This document shows positions 1 to 8,467 of a stretch of DNA of 32,000 nt, one piece after another. This DNA comes from CAZGYE01 sp964530165 (GTDB lineage: Bacteria; Planctomycetota; Planctomycetia; Planctomycetales; Planctomycetaceae), in assembly GCA_964530165.1 (NCBI GenBank), contig CAZGYE010000027.1, positions 1-32,000 of the forward strand, written 5' to 3'. A program made the position numbers and the translations under genes. The notes beneath the pieces were generated by a model. The model made no database searches, was not told the DNA's origin, and worked only from the letters and a program-made list of their open reading frames with translations. Numbering within the stretch: the stretch's first letter is position 1; each line of letters begins with the position of its first letter.

Positions 1-12
1 GCATCCGGCGGG

Positions 13-36
13 ACCCACGGGTTGCCACCCGTGGGT
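13..36. terminator. Perfect 9-bp hairpin followed by T-run (terminator or dispersed palindrome)
   Basis: ACCCACGGG at 13-21 pairs perfectly with CCCGTGGGT at 28-36 across a 6-base loop, and TTTTC follows. This fits an intrinsic terminator for a rightward gene lying left of the window. It also resembles the GC-rich palindromic repeats scattered between planctomycete genes (compare 5330-5367). The sequence alone does not separate the two readings. Confidence 0.5.
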
Positions 37-215
37 TTTCACGCGTCATCACGGCTCAGCGGGAGCTTCGCCATTCTGAGTTTTCCGGAACCGTATGCCT
101 TGTGGAATCGTCTGAACGATAGTGAGCAGAGCGTAGCGAGCCTGCCTTTTTCCTGAAGTAAACAGCGGCTGCGTGCGAATTGAGCCGGTGTAGCAGACTG
201 AAAGGGCCGCTGATC

Positions 216-812
216 ATGAAACTTGCACCAACCAACGGAAGCGGGGTCCATACCACCGCATGGCTGGGAGTACTCCTTTTGGGCGGCGGCGCGTTGTTTG
301 TCGAGGGAAAAGAACAGCCATCCCCGGCAAATCCTGCCGATTCGAGTGACGTTACCAAGACCGTTGAGTTCACTCACGGCACTGCGCAAAATGGACTGGC
401 CGCTTTTCTCCGGTGTGACCGAAAGCGGTTCAAGATTGGTGAGCCGATTCCCTTGACCTACGGGCTGCTATACACCGCTAAGCTTGGGGACTACGAGAAG
501 AAGACATTTTGGCGGCCGGCACGTTTTTGGTCGAAAACTCTGTCGTGGTGTTCGATAACAGGACCGGATGGCAAAGAGGTACCCTACACAGACGCCGCCC
601 GTGACGAAATCGTCTGTGGGCCTGGACCTGGAAAAGTAAGCCTTTCGCATCGTGAGCTGATCGGCAAGTATCTTCCGGACCTTCGAGACGTCTATAAATT
701 GAATGGCCCGGGAACTTACAAGGTCCGCTGGAACTACCGTGGCGGACCAGTTGGCAACGACCAATGGCTCCATCTTGTTTCGAACGAGGTCCAGTTCGAG
801 GTTGTGAAATAA
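216..812 (+). CDS. Small exported hypothetical protein, possible beta-sandwich
   Basis: A 198-residue protein. I start it at ATG 216 rather than the in-frame ATG 180, because only the shorter form begins directly with a signal peptide: a hydrophobic stretch at about residues 15-30 (AWLGVLLLGGGALFV) follows a short polar N-terminus. After a low-complexity Pro/Ser/Asp stretch, the mature part from about residue 50 reads like a beta-sandwich. It has a segment with KIGEPIPL near residues 76-83 and a C-terminal strand ending SNEVQFEVV. That pattern loosely recalls immunoglobulin-like or BsuPI-type domains, but I cannot assign a family. The gene stands alone; the downstream gene converges on it. 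It is probably periplasmic or cell-surface, and the function is unknown. Confidence 0.7.
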   Translation: MKLAPTNGSGVHTTAWLGVLLLGGGALFVEGKEQPSPANPADSSDVTKTVEFTHGTAQNGLAAFLRCDRKRFKIGEPIPLTYGLLYTAKLGDYEKKTFWRPARFWSKTLSWCSITGPDGKEVPYTDAARDEIVCGPGPGKVSLSHRELIGKYLPDLRDVYKLNGPGTYKVRWNYRGGPVGNDQWLHLVSNEVQFEVVK

Positions 813-990
813 GGAAGCCAACCGCTCCCTTTTGGGGATTCAGGCCAAGCCGGCGGAGCGGCCCCCGCAACTTCCGGCAAACACCTCTCAGGCTGGGAAA
901 TCATCATATAAAGAGAGACATTTTTCGGTTCCTTCGACTGACCGTGGGCACGCTTTTTGCGCTGACCTCTGCTCGATTCGTCCCGGCGTT

Positions 991-2256
991 TCAGTCGCCC
1001 GAATAGGGGGTCGTCAGGCGGTGCTCGGGATGCTCTTCGAGGTACGCCGCGATGCGGCCGGTGCGGGAGAGTGCGACCGGGATGAAGTCGAGCGCCTGCT
1101 GCAGGCGGTCGTTGGGTTCGGCACAGCTAAACCGCAGGAAGCCGGCGCCGGCATCGCCGAAACATTCGCCCCCCAGGCAGGCGATGCCGAAGTTGTCGTC
1201 GGCGCCTTTCAGCAGATACATCGCCAAGCCGTGGCTGGTGATCTCCAACCGGTTGCAGACGGCCGTCACGCTGGGAAACACGTAGAACGTGGCCGCCGGC
1301 TTCAGCGCGTGGAATCCGTCGATTCGGTTCAGCCCGCCGGTCAGCAGGACCACTTTTTCGCGAAACTTCTGCATAGTGCGCATCCGTTCTTCGAGGTCGT
1401 GTTCCAGGGCCGACTTGCCGGCCAACTGCGTCAGCGGCGGGGTGCATGACAGCGACGTGTTGATCATCTTGCCGATGGCGTCGGTGATCTCGGCCGACGA
1501 AACGGCAAACCCCAGCCGCCAGCCACTCATGCTGAACGACTTGCTGAAGGTGTAAGCGGCCACGCACTGCTCGAGCATGCCCGACTGCGCCAGCAACGAA
1601 TGATGCTTCCCCTTCCAGACCATGTGGCAGTACGGCTCGTCGCTGAAGACGGCCACCTGCTTGCCGCGAACCACGTCGGCAATGTTCCTGAGATCGTCCT
1701 CGGTGGCGACGCCCCCGGTGGGATTCTGCGGCGAATTGAGCAGAATGCCCTTCGGTGCCGGGTCGTCGGAGAGAAACCGCTCGATCTCGGCCACGTCGGG
1801 CCGAAACTGATTCGACTGCTTGAGCCCAGCGAACACGGCCCGCGCTCCGCGGCGTTCGATGTTGGGAACATACGTCGGGAAATACGGGCTGAACACCAGC
1901 ACGCCGTCGCCCGGGTTCAAGAAGGCTTCACAGAAGAACTGCTCGAAAATTTTCGCACCCGGGCCAACGACGACGTTCTCCGCCTCGGCCGGGACGTTGA
2001 ATTCCTGCTTCACGAATCGTGCCGCCGCTTCGCGGAACTCGGGCAAGCCGGGCGAGGCGCAGTAGTGCGACTGGTTGTTCTCGATCGCTTCGGAACCGGC
2101 CGCTTTGGCGGACGCCGTGGTGTCGAACGGGCTGTCGCCGATTTCCAGCTCGACGACATCTTTGCCGGCCGCCTGCAACGACTTGGCGACGGCCAGGACG
2201 GTAAAGGCTGTTTCGACGGAGAGAGAACGCGCGAAGTTGCTCAGTGTGATCGACAT
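991..2256 (-). CDS. PLP-dependent class I/II aminotransferase
   Basis: A fold-type I aminotransferase of 421 residues, the usual length for the family. The start at 2256 gives an N-terminus MSITLSNFARSL that matches family proteins; the frame stays open 79 codons further upstream but that extension is Arg-rich and not protein-like. Visible motifs are SPQNPTGG (175-182), the cofactor-binding Asp in FSDEPY (204-209), the Schiff-base lysine in TFSKSFSMSGWRLGF (Lys239), and the carboxylate-binding arginine in FLRFS (Arg375). The family moves an amino group between an amino acid and a 2-oxo acid; aspartate/aromatic-type substrates are most likely but cannot be fixed from sequence. It is the last of three leftward genes, 46 bases behind the GYF_2 gene, so it may be cotranscribed with it. 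Confidence 0.9.
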   Translation of the reverse strand: MSITLSNFARSLSVETAFTVLAVAKSLQAAGKDVVELEIGDSPFDTTASAKAAGSEAIENNQSHYCASPGLPEFREAAARFVKQEFNVPAEAENVVVGPGAKIFEQFFCEAFLNPGDGVLVFSPYFPTYVPNIERRGARAVFAGLKQSNQFRPDVAEIERFLSDDPAPKGILLNSPQNPTGGVATEDDLRNIADVVRGKQVAVFSDEPYCHMVWKGKHHSLLAQSGMLEQCVAAYTFSKSFSMSGWRLGFAVSSAEITDAIGKMINTSLSCTPPLTQLAGKSALEHDLEERMRTMQKFREKVVLLTGGLNRIDGFHALKPAATFYVFPSVTAVCNRLEITSHGLAMYLLKGADDNFGIACLGGECFGDAGAGFLRFSCAEPNDRLQQALDFIPVALSRTGRIAAYLEEHPEHRLTTPYSGD

Positions 2257-2302
2257 GTCGAGTAGTATGCAGTTTGTCGCGGTCACACGCAACTGCCAGC
2301 GG

Positions 2303-3787
2303 TTAGTTCGTCGGGGCTCGAGGGGATTCCTCCCCTGCGAAGTCGCCACGTTCGGACGGTCTGGCGTTGTCCGTTTCACCGATGCCGTCGATCGGCGGTT
2401 GCGGCTTTTCTCCAGCCAACAACAGCCGCGCATCATCCATGTGTTGGGCGAATAGTTCTTCGGCTTCGCTCGGACTCTCGCGCGCATCGACAATCATCAA
2501 CGGCAAATAGTCGCGGCCGGCCCAAAGCAAATGCTGCTTGATCGGGCGCTTCGCGCTGGCTGTCCGATTCAAATCATGGATGATGGGTTCAAGCTGTCGT
2601 TTGACTTCCTGGTTGAAGCTCGACCACTCGTCGTCCGACGCCGAGCGGCTCCGCAGTTCCTTGTGTTTATTCCAGATGGCCGTATACGTTTCGTAATACT
2701 CCTGGTCGCTTCCGCCGAACGAAACAAACATCACGACCACCACGATCAACGCAACGGCAACGGCGGCCCCCCATTTCACTCTGAGGGGAACCTGCGACAG
2801 CCAAGACTCGAATCCCTTCTCCGCACGACGGCGACGCGGACGAGCCGGCTCCCGGCAGACGACGGCCTTGAGTCTTGCTCGCCGCAAGGTCTCAGAAACG
2901 CTCCCGAGGGGCGTCTGCATCTCGGACGGAGAGGATCCGGGACCGCCGCCCAGCGTGGCCTTCACACCGGCCGCTTGCTCCGCAGCGGGTTCGGGTTGCA
3001 CAACCGGTGTTGGCTGCACAGCAAGCGGCGGCTCCGCATCGGCTGCTCGTTGGGAATCGGTCCTCTCGCTCTCAGCGGGAACGGTCGTCTCGATCAACGG
3101 CGACGCCGCTTCCGATTCTGAAATGGCATCGCTGATTTTCTCGACGAACTCGAACTCGTCCAAATCGGGAACCGATCCGTTCGGCGCAGGTCCGGCCTCG
3201 GCAGCCAAGGTTTCGCAGAACAAGTCATCCACCTGTTCGGCAGGCGCCCAGGGGCCGCGGGCACCATGCTTCACGCTGTCGTCAGGTGACAATTCGTTGT
3301 GCTCGGCCATCGACTTCAAGTCGTCGAACGACATCGGTCCCAACTCGCTGCCCAACACCTGGCAGTACCACCCTGGTTCCCCGTCGAGTATCGTATCGAG
3401 GGTTGAAGCGGTGGGCGGTTCCGCTTCCTGCACGCGATCGCTGACCTCGCGCTCCAGCGCCGAGAGGTCGGCCAAATCCGACGTTCTTGCCGGCGCTGCT
3501 GCGGGTTCTGCCGGCTCGGACGATTCGAAATCCAGCTCGGAGAGATCCTGGAACTCTTCGAGATCAATGCCGGCGTCTGATGTTTCGCTGGCCACCCCGG
3601 AGCCGGCCGATTTCAGATTGGGAAACAACGCGGCAATCGATGAAACACAGACCCACTCGCCCGCGGTCCCCTGACGGATCGCATCATCGAGCGAAAGCTC
3701 CCCGCAGCGGCCCTTTTCCAGAATGCTGGCAAACGGCAGCGGCCCGTACACTTTGCCCCGCAATTTGTAGTACCACTCGTCAGACAT
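2303..3787 (-). CDS. Membrane protein with two GYF_2 domains
   Basis: A 494-residue protein. Two GYF_2 (DUF4339) modules are visible: residues 4-55 (WYYKLRGKVYGPLPF) and 140-190 (WYCQVLGSELGPMSF). Each has the aromatic opening, the central GP and the closing tryptophan region of the family. A long acidic, Pro/Ala-rich linker (about 191-300) leads to a basic patch (RPRRRRAEK, 317-324), a single transmembrane helix (338-358, rich in Ala/Val/Ile) and a helical tail of about 135 residues. The order suggests a cytoplasmic N-terminus and an exposed C-terminal part. GYF_2 domains are taken to bind peptides; the bacterial role is not established. The gene lies between the flavin oxidoreductase and the aminotransferase on the same strand, but nothing in the sequence links their functions. 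Confidence 0.85.
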   Translation of the reverse strand: MSDEWYYKLRGKVYGPLPFASILEKGRCGELSLDDAIRQGTAGEWVCVSSIAALFPNLKSAGSGVASETSDAGIDLEEFQDLSELDFESSEPAEPAAAPARTSDLADLSALEREVSDRVQEAEPPTASTLDTILDGEPGWYCQVLGSELGPMSFDDLKSMAEHNELSPDDSVKHGARGPWAPAEQVDDLFCETLAAEAGPAPNGSVPDLDEFEFVEKISDAISESEAASPLIETTVPAESERTDSQRAADAEPPLAVQPTPVVQPEPAAEQAAGVKATLGGGPGSSPSEMQTPLGSVSETLRRARLKAVVCREPARPRRRRAEKGFESWLSQVPLRVKWGAAVAVALIVVVVMFVSFGGSDQEYYETYTAIWNKHKELRSRSASDDEWSSFNQEVKRQLEPIIHDLNRTASAKRPIKQHLLWAGRDYLPLMIVDARESPSEAEELFAQHMDDARLLLAGEKPQPPIDGIGETDNARPSERGDFAGEESPRAPTN

Positions 3788-3868
3788 GTTTGTTCATGTT
3801 GCCCGTCTCGCACGGAAAATCAAGCCGAAAATTCGAGTGGCAGAATCGACACCCATCAAACGGCCGGC

Positions 3869-5305
3869 TCACTTCTTCTTCTGGGACTTCAGTTTCGGCT
3901 CGGCTTCCTTCCAGAGCGGACCGTAGACTTCCTTGTCGAACGGTGGACAACCGGTGGCGTATTGACCGAGGGGATGATCCTTGGCCCGCATCAAGTTCGT
4001 GCAGTAGGAAAAGGTTCGGCAGACGGTCTTGCGATTCAAGCGGCCTTCTTCGCGGAGCGTCTTGGCGAAGTCGGGATGCGCCAGGCTGGCGCGGCCCAAA
4101 CCGACAATCGTCGCATAGCCGGCGGCAACATTCGCCGCGGCGGCGTGCATGGCAAAGTCTTGCAGCCAACTGTAGGCGCTGCCGATGACCGGCACGTCGG
4201 GAACCGCGGCTTGAATCTCCCGCGTGATGCGGAAGTGCCGCAGAACGCCGAGGAGCGGATGCTCGGGCGCGCCGTATCCGTCGATCGGGGCGAACTCGGC
4301 CGGCCGCACTACGTGCGGATTCGAATACGGATTCCCGGCCGAGATGTTTACCAGGCTGACTCCCCAATCCCGCAGCCATCGTGCCAGTTGCAGCGGCTCG
4401 GTCAGATCCTCCCGCAGGTGATCGCCGGCATCGGTGCCGAAAGCAGTCTCAAGCGGAAGATCGTGAGGGCAAGGCCGGCCGAGGAGCGTCTCTCGCTCCC
4501 TGCGATACGGTATGCCGTCGTAAGCGTTCATGCGGGTCGCCACGGTCAAACCAGGCAGCTCGCTGCGGATGCGGGTGACGACGTTCCGCACCAAACGGGT
4601 CCGGTTCTCCAGACTGCCGCCGTACGCACCCTTGCGGTTCTTCGCGGCCAATAGCTCCGACAGCAAATAGCGATGACACTGCTTGATGTCGACAAACTGA
4701 AAGCCGACCTGCTGCGCCAGCCGGGCGGCTTCGAGGTAACGATCTTCCAGCCGCTTCAAATCGTCGTCGCTTAGGAGCGGATATGAGTCGTCGATCGTTC
4801 TGCCGGTCGATTTGTCGACGGTCAGCGGATCGAGAATCGGATCGTGCGTCGCCGGCAACGGCCTGCGGCAACTGTAACGGCCCGAATGCGTCAACTGCAG
4901 CCCGACGATCAGATCGTCATCGTTGCCGATGGATTCGCGATGCGCCCGCCGGCAGCCCTCGAGCATTTCGCCCATTGAAACGGCCGTCTGCTCGTTGATC
5001 CACAGTTGCCGCGGGTTCGCCCGGCCTTCTTCGACGACGGCGGCCGCTTCGACCCAAATGATCTTCGCCCCGCCGGCTCCGAATCGTCGATAACGCCGAT
5101 ACGTCAGCTCATCCGGATGACCGTCCGGCGTGCCGTCGCAGCCCTCCATCGGTTGAACGGCCAACCGGTTGCCCGCCCGCAACGGCCCGATCTCGACCGG
5201 CTGGAACAACACCGAGAAGTCATCCGACATCGCCAGCGTCTCGCCCAGCCGGGCGGCATCGGCGACCACGTCGCCGGACGACTTGTACTTGAAATATCGC
5301 GCCAT
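3869..5305 (-). CDS. Old Yellow Enzyme family NADH:flavin oxidoreductase
   Basis: An FMN-binding TIM-barrel protein of 478 residues, longer than single-domain OYEs (about 360). I start at ATG 5305 (MARYFKYKSSG); the frame runs 18 codons further but that part overlaps the palindromic repeat at 5330. Family motifs are QLTHSGR (137-143), a DIKQCHRYLL segment (206-215) where most members have xxHGYLL, and AYGGSLENRTR (227-237). The C-terminal 60 residues hold Cys429, Cys435 and Cys453. Dienoyl-CoA-reductase-type relatives carry a 4Fe-4S cysteine cluster after the barrel, but the spacing here is not the classic CxxCxxxC, so I do not claim a cluster. The usual reaction is reduction of an activated C=C bond. 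It is divergent from an acyl-CoA synthetase, which would suit a lipid or enoyl substrate (inference). Confidence 0.88.
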   Translation of the reverse strand: MARYFKYKSSGDVVADAARLGETLAMSDDFSVLFQPVEIGPLRAGNRLAVQPMEGCDGTPDGHPDELTYRRYRRFGAGGAKIIWVEAAAVVEEGRANPRQLWINEQTAVSMGEMLEGCRRAHRESIGNDDDLIVGLQLTHSGRYSCRRPLPATHDPILDPLTVDKSTGRTIDDSYPLLSDDDLKRLEDRYLEAARLAQQVGFQFVDIKQCHRYLLSELLAAKNRKGAYGGSLENRTRLVRNVVTRIRSELPGLTVATRMNAYDGIPYRRERETLLGRPCPHDLPLETAFGTDAGDHLREDLTEPLQLARWLRDWGVSLVNISAGNPYSNPHVVRPAEFAPIDGYGAPEHPLLGVLRHFRITREIQAAVPDVPVIGSAYSWLQDFAMHAAAANVAAGYATIVGLGRASLAHPDFAKTLREEGRLNRKTVCRTFSYCTNLMRAKDHPLGQYATGCPPFDKEVYGPLWKEAEPKLKSQKKK

Positions 5306-5329
5306 TCGATCTTCACGTAAGCTACAAAT

Positions 5330-5367
5330 AGCCGCGGATGAACATCCGCGGGAATTCACCCGCGGCT
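5330..5367. repeat. Three-arm GC palindrome (REP-like intergenic repeat)
   Basis: Three CCGCGG cores can pair in competing ways. CCGCGGATG (5332-5340) pairs with CATCCGCGG (5343-5351), nine of nine with a 2-base loop. CCGCGGG (5346-5352) pairs with CCCGCGG (5359-5365). The outer AGCCGCGG (5330-5337) pairs with CCGCGGCT (5360-5367). It lies in the 182-bp divergent gap between the flavoenzyme and the acyl-CoA synthetase. It may be a dispersed repeat, or a cruciform or RNA hairpin affecting either gene. Confidence 0.7.
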
Positions 5368-5476
5368 GGAGTCAACATGCGCAACATGACCGATCTTGCC
5401 GCGCTCGTTGATTCTTTTAGTATAGATACTGTCAACTCAGCTCACAAACCGGTACTGGCAATCACGCGATCCTGTC

Positions 5477-5490
5477 GGAGATTCAACGTG
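5477..5490 (+). promoter_or_regulatory. Ribosome binding site deciding a GTG start
   Basis: GGAG at 5477-5480 stands 7 bases ahead of GTG 5488. The in-frame ATG at 5338 has no comparable site and lies inside the palindromic repeat, so GTG 5488 is the better start for the acyl-CoA synthetase. Confidence 0.65.
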
Positions 5491-7206
5491 ACTGACGCGT
5501 CGAAACCCTGGGTCGATGGATTGACGATCGGCGAGATGCTGCGTCAATTGGCCCGCGCGCATCCGCACCGCGATGCCGTCGTTTTCCCCGGACTCGACGC
5601 CAACGCGAAGCCGCTCCCGTCCGGCACGCGGGAGGCCTGTTATCGGCTCTCGTATCAGCAGTTCGACGCGGAAGTCGATCGTGTCGCCCGCGGTCTGTTG
5701 GGACTCGGCATCGAAAAGGGACAACACGTCGACGTCTGGTCCACCAACTGGCCGCAGTGGGTGCTCTTACAGTTCGCGACGGCGCGGATCGGGGCGGTCA
5801 TGGTTACCGTCAACCCGGCCTATCGTTCCTCGGAGTTGGGTTATGTGCTGAAGCAATCGGACGCCGTGGCGCTGTTTCTCATCGACCGCTTCCGCAAATC
5901 CGACTACTTCGCCCAACTGGCCGACGCGGTCCCCGATATCGCTCTGTCCGAGTCGAACCGGCTCACTATAGCCGAGTACCCCCGGTTGCGATACGTCGTT
6001 TCGATGAAGCAAACGGCGGCCCAGGGAATGTTGACGTGGAACGAGTTTCTCACTCGCGGCGACAAGGTCGAGCTGGCGGAACTGACGAAACGGGAAGCGA
6101 AGCTGGATCCCGGCGAGCCGATCAACATCCAATACACGTCCGGCACAACCGGGTTTCCCAAAGGGGCGATGCTGACACATCGCAACCTGTTGCTCAACGC
6201 CTACTACATCGGCGATTGCCAGCACATCACGCCCGCGGACCGCATCTGCTTGCCGGTGCCCTTCTATCATTGTTTCGGCTGCGTGCTGGGGGTCCTGTGT
6301 GCGGCGATTCGCGGGGCGGCGATCGTCGTGCCGGCCGAGCACTTCGACGCCAAAGCCACGCTCACGGCCATCGAAGCGGAACGGGCGACGGCAATTTACA
6401 GCGTGCCCACCATGTTCATCGCCCAACTGGAACACGAGACGTTTGCCGGCCGCGATCTCTCATCGCTGCGGACCGGCATCATGGCCGGCAGTCCCTGCCC
6501 CATCGAAATTATGAAGCGCGTCGTGGACGAGATGGGCGCCCGCGAGATCACCATCGCCTACGGTCTGACCGAAGCCTCACCCGTCATCACCCAGACCCGC
6601 ACCGACGACCCGTTGGAACTGCGCGTGGCGACGGTCGGCCGGCCCATTCCCGACATCGAGGTGAAACTGATCGAACCGGCCACCGGACAGGTGCTCGGCG
6701 ACAACCAGCAGGGAGAACTCTGCACCCGCGGGCATCTGGTGATGAAGGGCTATTATAACATGCCCGACCAGACGGCCGAGGCGATCGACGCCGACTGCTG
6801 GCTGCATACCGGCGACCTGGCCGTCCGGCAACCGAACGGCTATTACCGCATCACCGGACGCATTAAAGACATGATCTGCCGCGGCGGCGAGAACATCTAC
6901 CCCCGCGAGGTGGAAGAGTTTCTTTACACACACCCGGCCATCGGCGACGTGGCCGTCGTCGGCGTTCCGGACGCCAAGTTCGTCGAAGCCGTCGCCGCCT
7001 GGATCAAGCTCAAGGAAGACGCCCCGGCCGCCACCGAGGACGACATCCGCAACTTCTGCCGGGACAAGCTGGCTCACTATAAGATCCCACGGTACATCAA
7101 GTTCGTCACCGAGTTCCCGCAAACGGTGACCGGCAAGATCCAGAAGTACAAAATCCGCGAGGCGATCATCAAAGAGCTCGGCCTGGAACAAGCCGAGACC
7201 GCATGA
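5488..7206 (+). CDS. AMP-dependent acyl-CoA synthetase (FadD-like ligase)
   Basis: An adenylate-forming acid-CoA ligase of 572 residues from the GTG start, the normal length for medium- or long-chain acyl-CoA synthetases. All core motifs are intact: the P-loop YTSGTTGFPKG (216-226), YGLTEASP (358-365), HTGDLAV (440-446), the hinge RIKDMICRGGENIYPREVE, and the C-terminal VTGKIQK with the adenylation lysine (about Lys550). The enzyme activates a carboxylic acid as acyl-AMP and transfers it to CoA. The GGENIYP motif and overall pattern point to fatty acids rather than acetate, but chain length cannot be read from sequence. It is transcribed divergently from the OYE-family enzyme and ends 18 bases from the convergent phosphoglycerate dehydrogenase gene. 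Confidence 0.92.
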   Translation: MTDASKPWVDGLTIGEMLRQLARAHPHRDAVVFPGLDANAKPLPSGTREACYRLSYQQFDAEVDRVARGLLGLGIEKGQHVDVWSTNWPQWVLLQFATARIGAVMVTVNPAYRSSELGYVLKQSDAVALFLIDRFRKSDYFAQLADAVPDIALSESNRLTIAEYPRLRYVVSMKQTAAQGMLTWNEFLTRGDKVELAELTKREAKLDPGEPINIQYTSGTTGFPKGAMLTHRNLLLNAYYIGDCQHITPADRICLPVPFYHCFGCVLGVLCAAIRGAAIVVPAEHFDAKATLTAIEAERATAIYSVPTMFIAQLEHETFAGRDLSSLRTGIMAGSPCPIEIMKRVVDEMGAREITIAYGLTEASPVITQTRTDDPLELRVATVGRPIPDIEVKLIEPATGQVLGDNQQGELCTRGHLVMKGYYNMPDQTAEAIDADCWLHTGDLAVRQPNGYYRITGRIKDMICRGGENIYPREVEEFLYTHPAIGDVAVVGVPDAKFVEAVAAWIKLKEDAPAATEDDIRNFCRDKLAHYKIPRYIKFVTEFPQTVTGKIQKYKIREAIIKELGLEQAETA

Positions 7207-7224
7207 CCGGCGGGCTTGTCTCCG

Positions 7225-8427
7225 TCATCCGACATCCACCAACTGCGCGTGGATGACCTGGCCCTCGAGGGCGTTGATCTTTTTGAGTGTCGCTTCGCTG
7301 GGCTTGGTGTCCAGTTGGATCGTGCAGCAGGCGGCTTCGGCACCGTTGAAGATGAGGTTTTTGATCTCCTCGGCGTTCACGTTGTCGGCCTTGAGCTCAG
7401 TCAGCACGGCGGCCAGCACGCCCGGCTTGTCGTAGTGACGCACGATGAGCTGGTACTTCGCAGGGGTCTTGGTCAGCCGGTTCACCCAGTTGCGTACCTG
7501 GCCTGTTTCGATGTAGCCTTTCAGAATGCGCACCGTCTCGGCGGCCACAGCATTCTGGGCCTGGGTTGTGGAGGCCCCGATGTGGTGGGTCCCGTACACG
7601 CCATCGAGCTTCCCTAATTCATCGTCGAACGCGCCGCTCTTGCCCTCGGGCTCGCTGTCGTACAGGTCGGCGCCCACGCGGATGCGGCCGGCTTTCACCG
7701 CCTCGATGAGCGCCCCCTCGTCGACAACTTCCGAGCGGGCGGTGTTGATGAAGTCAGCGCCCGGCTTCATCGAATCGATGATCTTCTTCGAAATGATCCC
7801 AGCAGTCTCCGGCGCAGCGGCGAGATGCACGGAGATGATGTCGCACTGAGGCACAAGCTCCTCGAGGGAATCGACGTACTCGACACCCAGGGAGCTGGCC
7901 CCTTCGGGGGTGAGCGAACGACTCCAGGCTTTGACTTGCAGGCCGAAGGCCCGGGCGCGCTGGATCAATTCCTGGCCGATCCGGCCGACGCCAATCACGC
8001 CGAGCACCTTGCCGTAGAGTCCGTCCGCCTTCGAGTACTCCGCCTTGTTCCATTGGCCCCGGCGCAGGTCGATGACGTTCTCGACGATGCGGCGGTCCAG
8101 CGCGCAGATCAAGCCCATGGCCAACTCGGCCACGGCGATGGAGTTCATCCCCGGGCAGTTGGCCACATAAATGCCCAGTGTGCTGGCTGCGTTGGTGTCG
8201 ATGTTGTTGACGCCGGCACCGGCCCGGATGATCAAGGACAGGTTCTGTGCAGCGTTGACGGCCTCGGCGGTGACCTTCGTGGAGCGGACCACGACCACGT
8301 CCACCTCGGCGATGTTCTTCGCGATGTCGTCAGTTCCGTACTGAGGTTCGTACGTGACCTCCGTGCCAAGGGTTTTGATCTGATCGATGTACTGCTCAGG
8401 AAATCTGTCGGCAATCAGGATTTTCAT
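7225..8427 (-). CDS. serA: D-3-phosphoglycerate dehydrogenase with C-terminal ACT domain
   Basis: A 400-residue D-isomer-specific 2-hydroxyacid dehydrogenase. The NAD Rossmann motif is GVIGVGRIGQ (143-152). The catalytic triad positions read Arg231 (NTARSEVV), Glu259 (LYDSEP) and His281/282 (GTHHIGAS). Residues 325-400 form an ACT domain (YQLIVRHYDKPGVLAAV), the usual site of serine feedback. It would oxidise 3-phosphoglycerate to 3-phosphohydroxypyruvate, the first step of serine synthesis. The segment between the Rossmann and ACT parts is short, so this is the compact ACT-only type, not the long type with an ASB domain. The start has a purine-rich site (AGGAGAAGAGG). It follows the Gfo/Idh/MocA gene by 40 bases and may be cotranscribed. 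Another 2-hydroxyacid dehydrogenase specificity is possible, but the ACT domain favours SerA. Confidence 0.9.
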   Translation of the reverse strand: MKILIADRFPEQYIDQIKTLGTEVTYEPQYGTDDIAKNIAEVDVVVVRSTKVTAEAVNAAQNLSLIIRAGAGVNNIDTNAASTLGIYVANCPGMNSIAVAELAMGLICALDRRIVENVIDLRRGQWNKAEYSKADGLYGKVLGVIGVGRIGQELIQRARAFGLQVKAWSRSLTPEGASSLGVEYVDSLEELVPQCDIISVHLAAAPETAGIISKKIIDSMKPGADFINTARSEVVDEGALIEAVKAGRIRVGADLYDSEPEGKSGAFDDELGKLDGVYGTHHIGASTTQAQNAVAAETVRILKGYIETGQVRNWVNRLTKTPAKYQLIVRHYDKPGVLAAVLTELKADNVNAEEIKNLIFNGAEAACCTIQLDTKPSEATLKKINALEGQVIHAQLVDVG

Positions 8428-8467
8428 GCGACCTCTTCTCCTGATGCTCCACGTCGATCAAGAGTCC

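Noticed and set aside
5408..5430. TTGATT and TATAGA words plus the AGTAT-AG-ATACT palindrome upstream of the acyl-CoA synthetase
   Set aside because: The two hexamers are only 7 bases apart, wrong for a sigma-70 promoter, and the palindrome is short.
5757..6758. 333-codon plus-strand ORF inside the acyl-CoA synthetase
   Set aside because: Frame-shifted shadow with Arg/His-rich composition; the synthetase motifs lie in the other frame.
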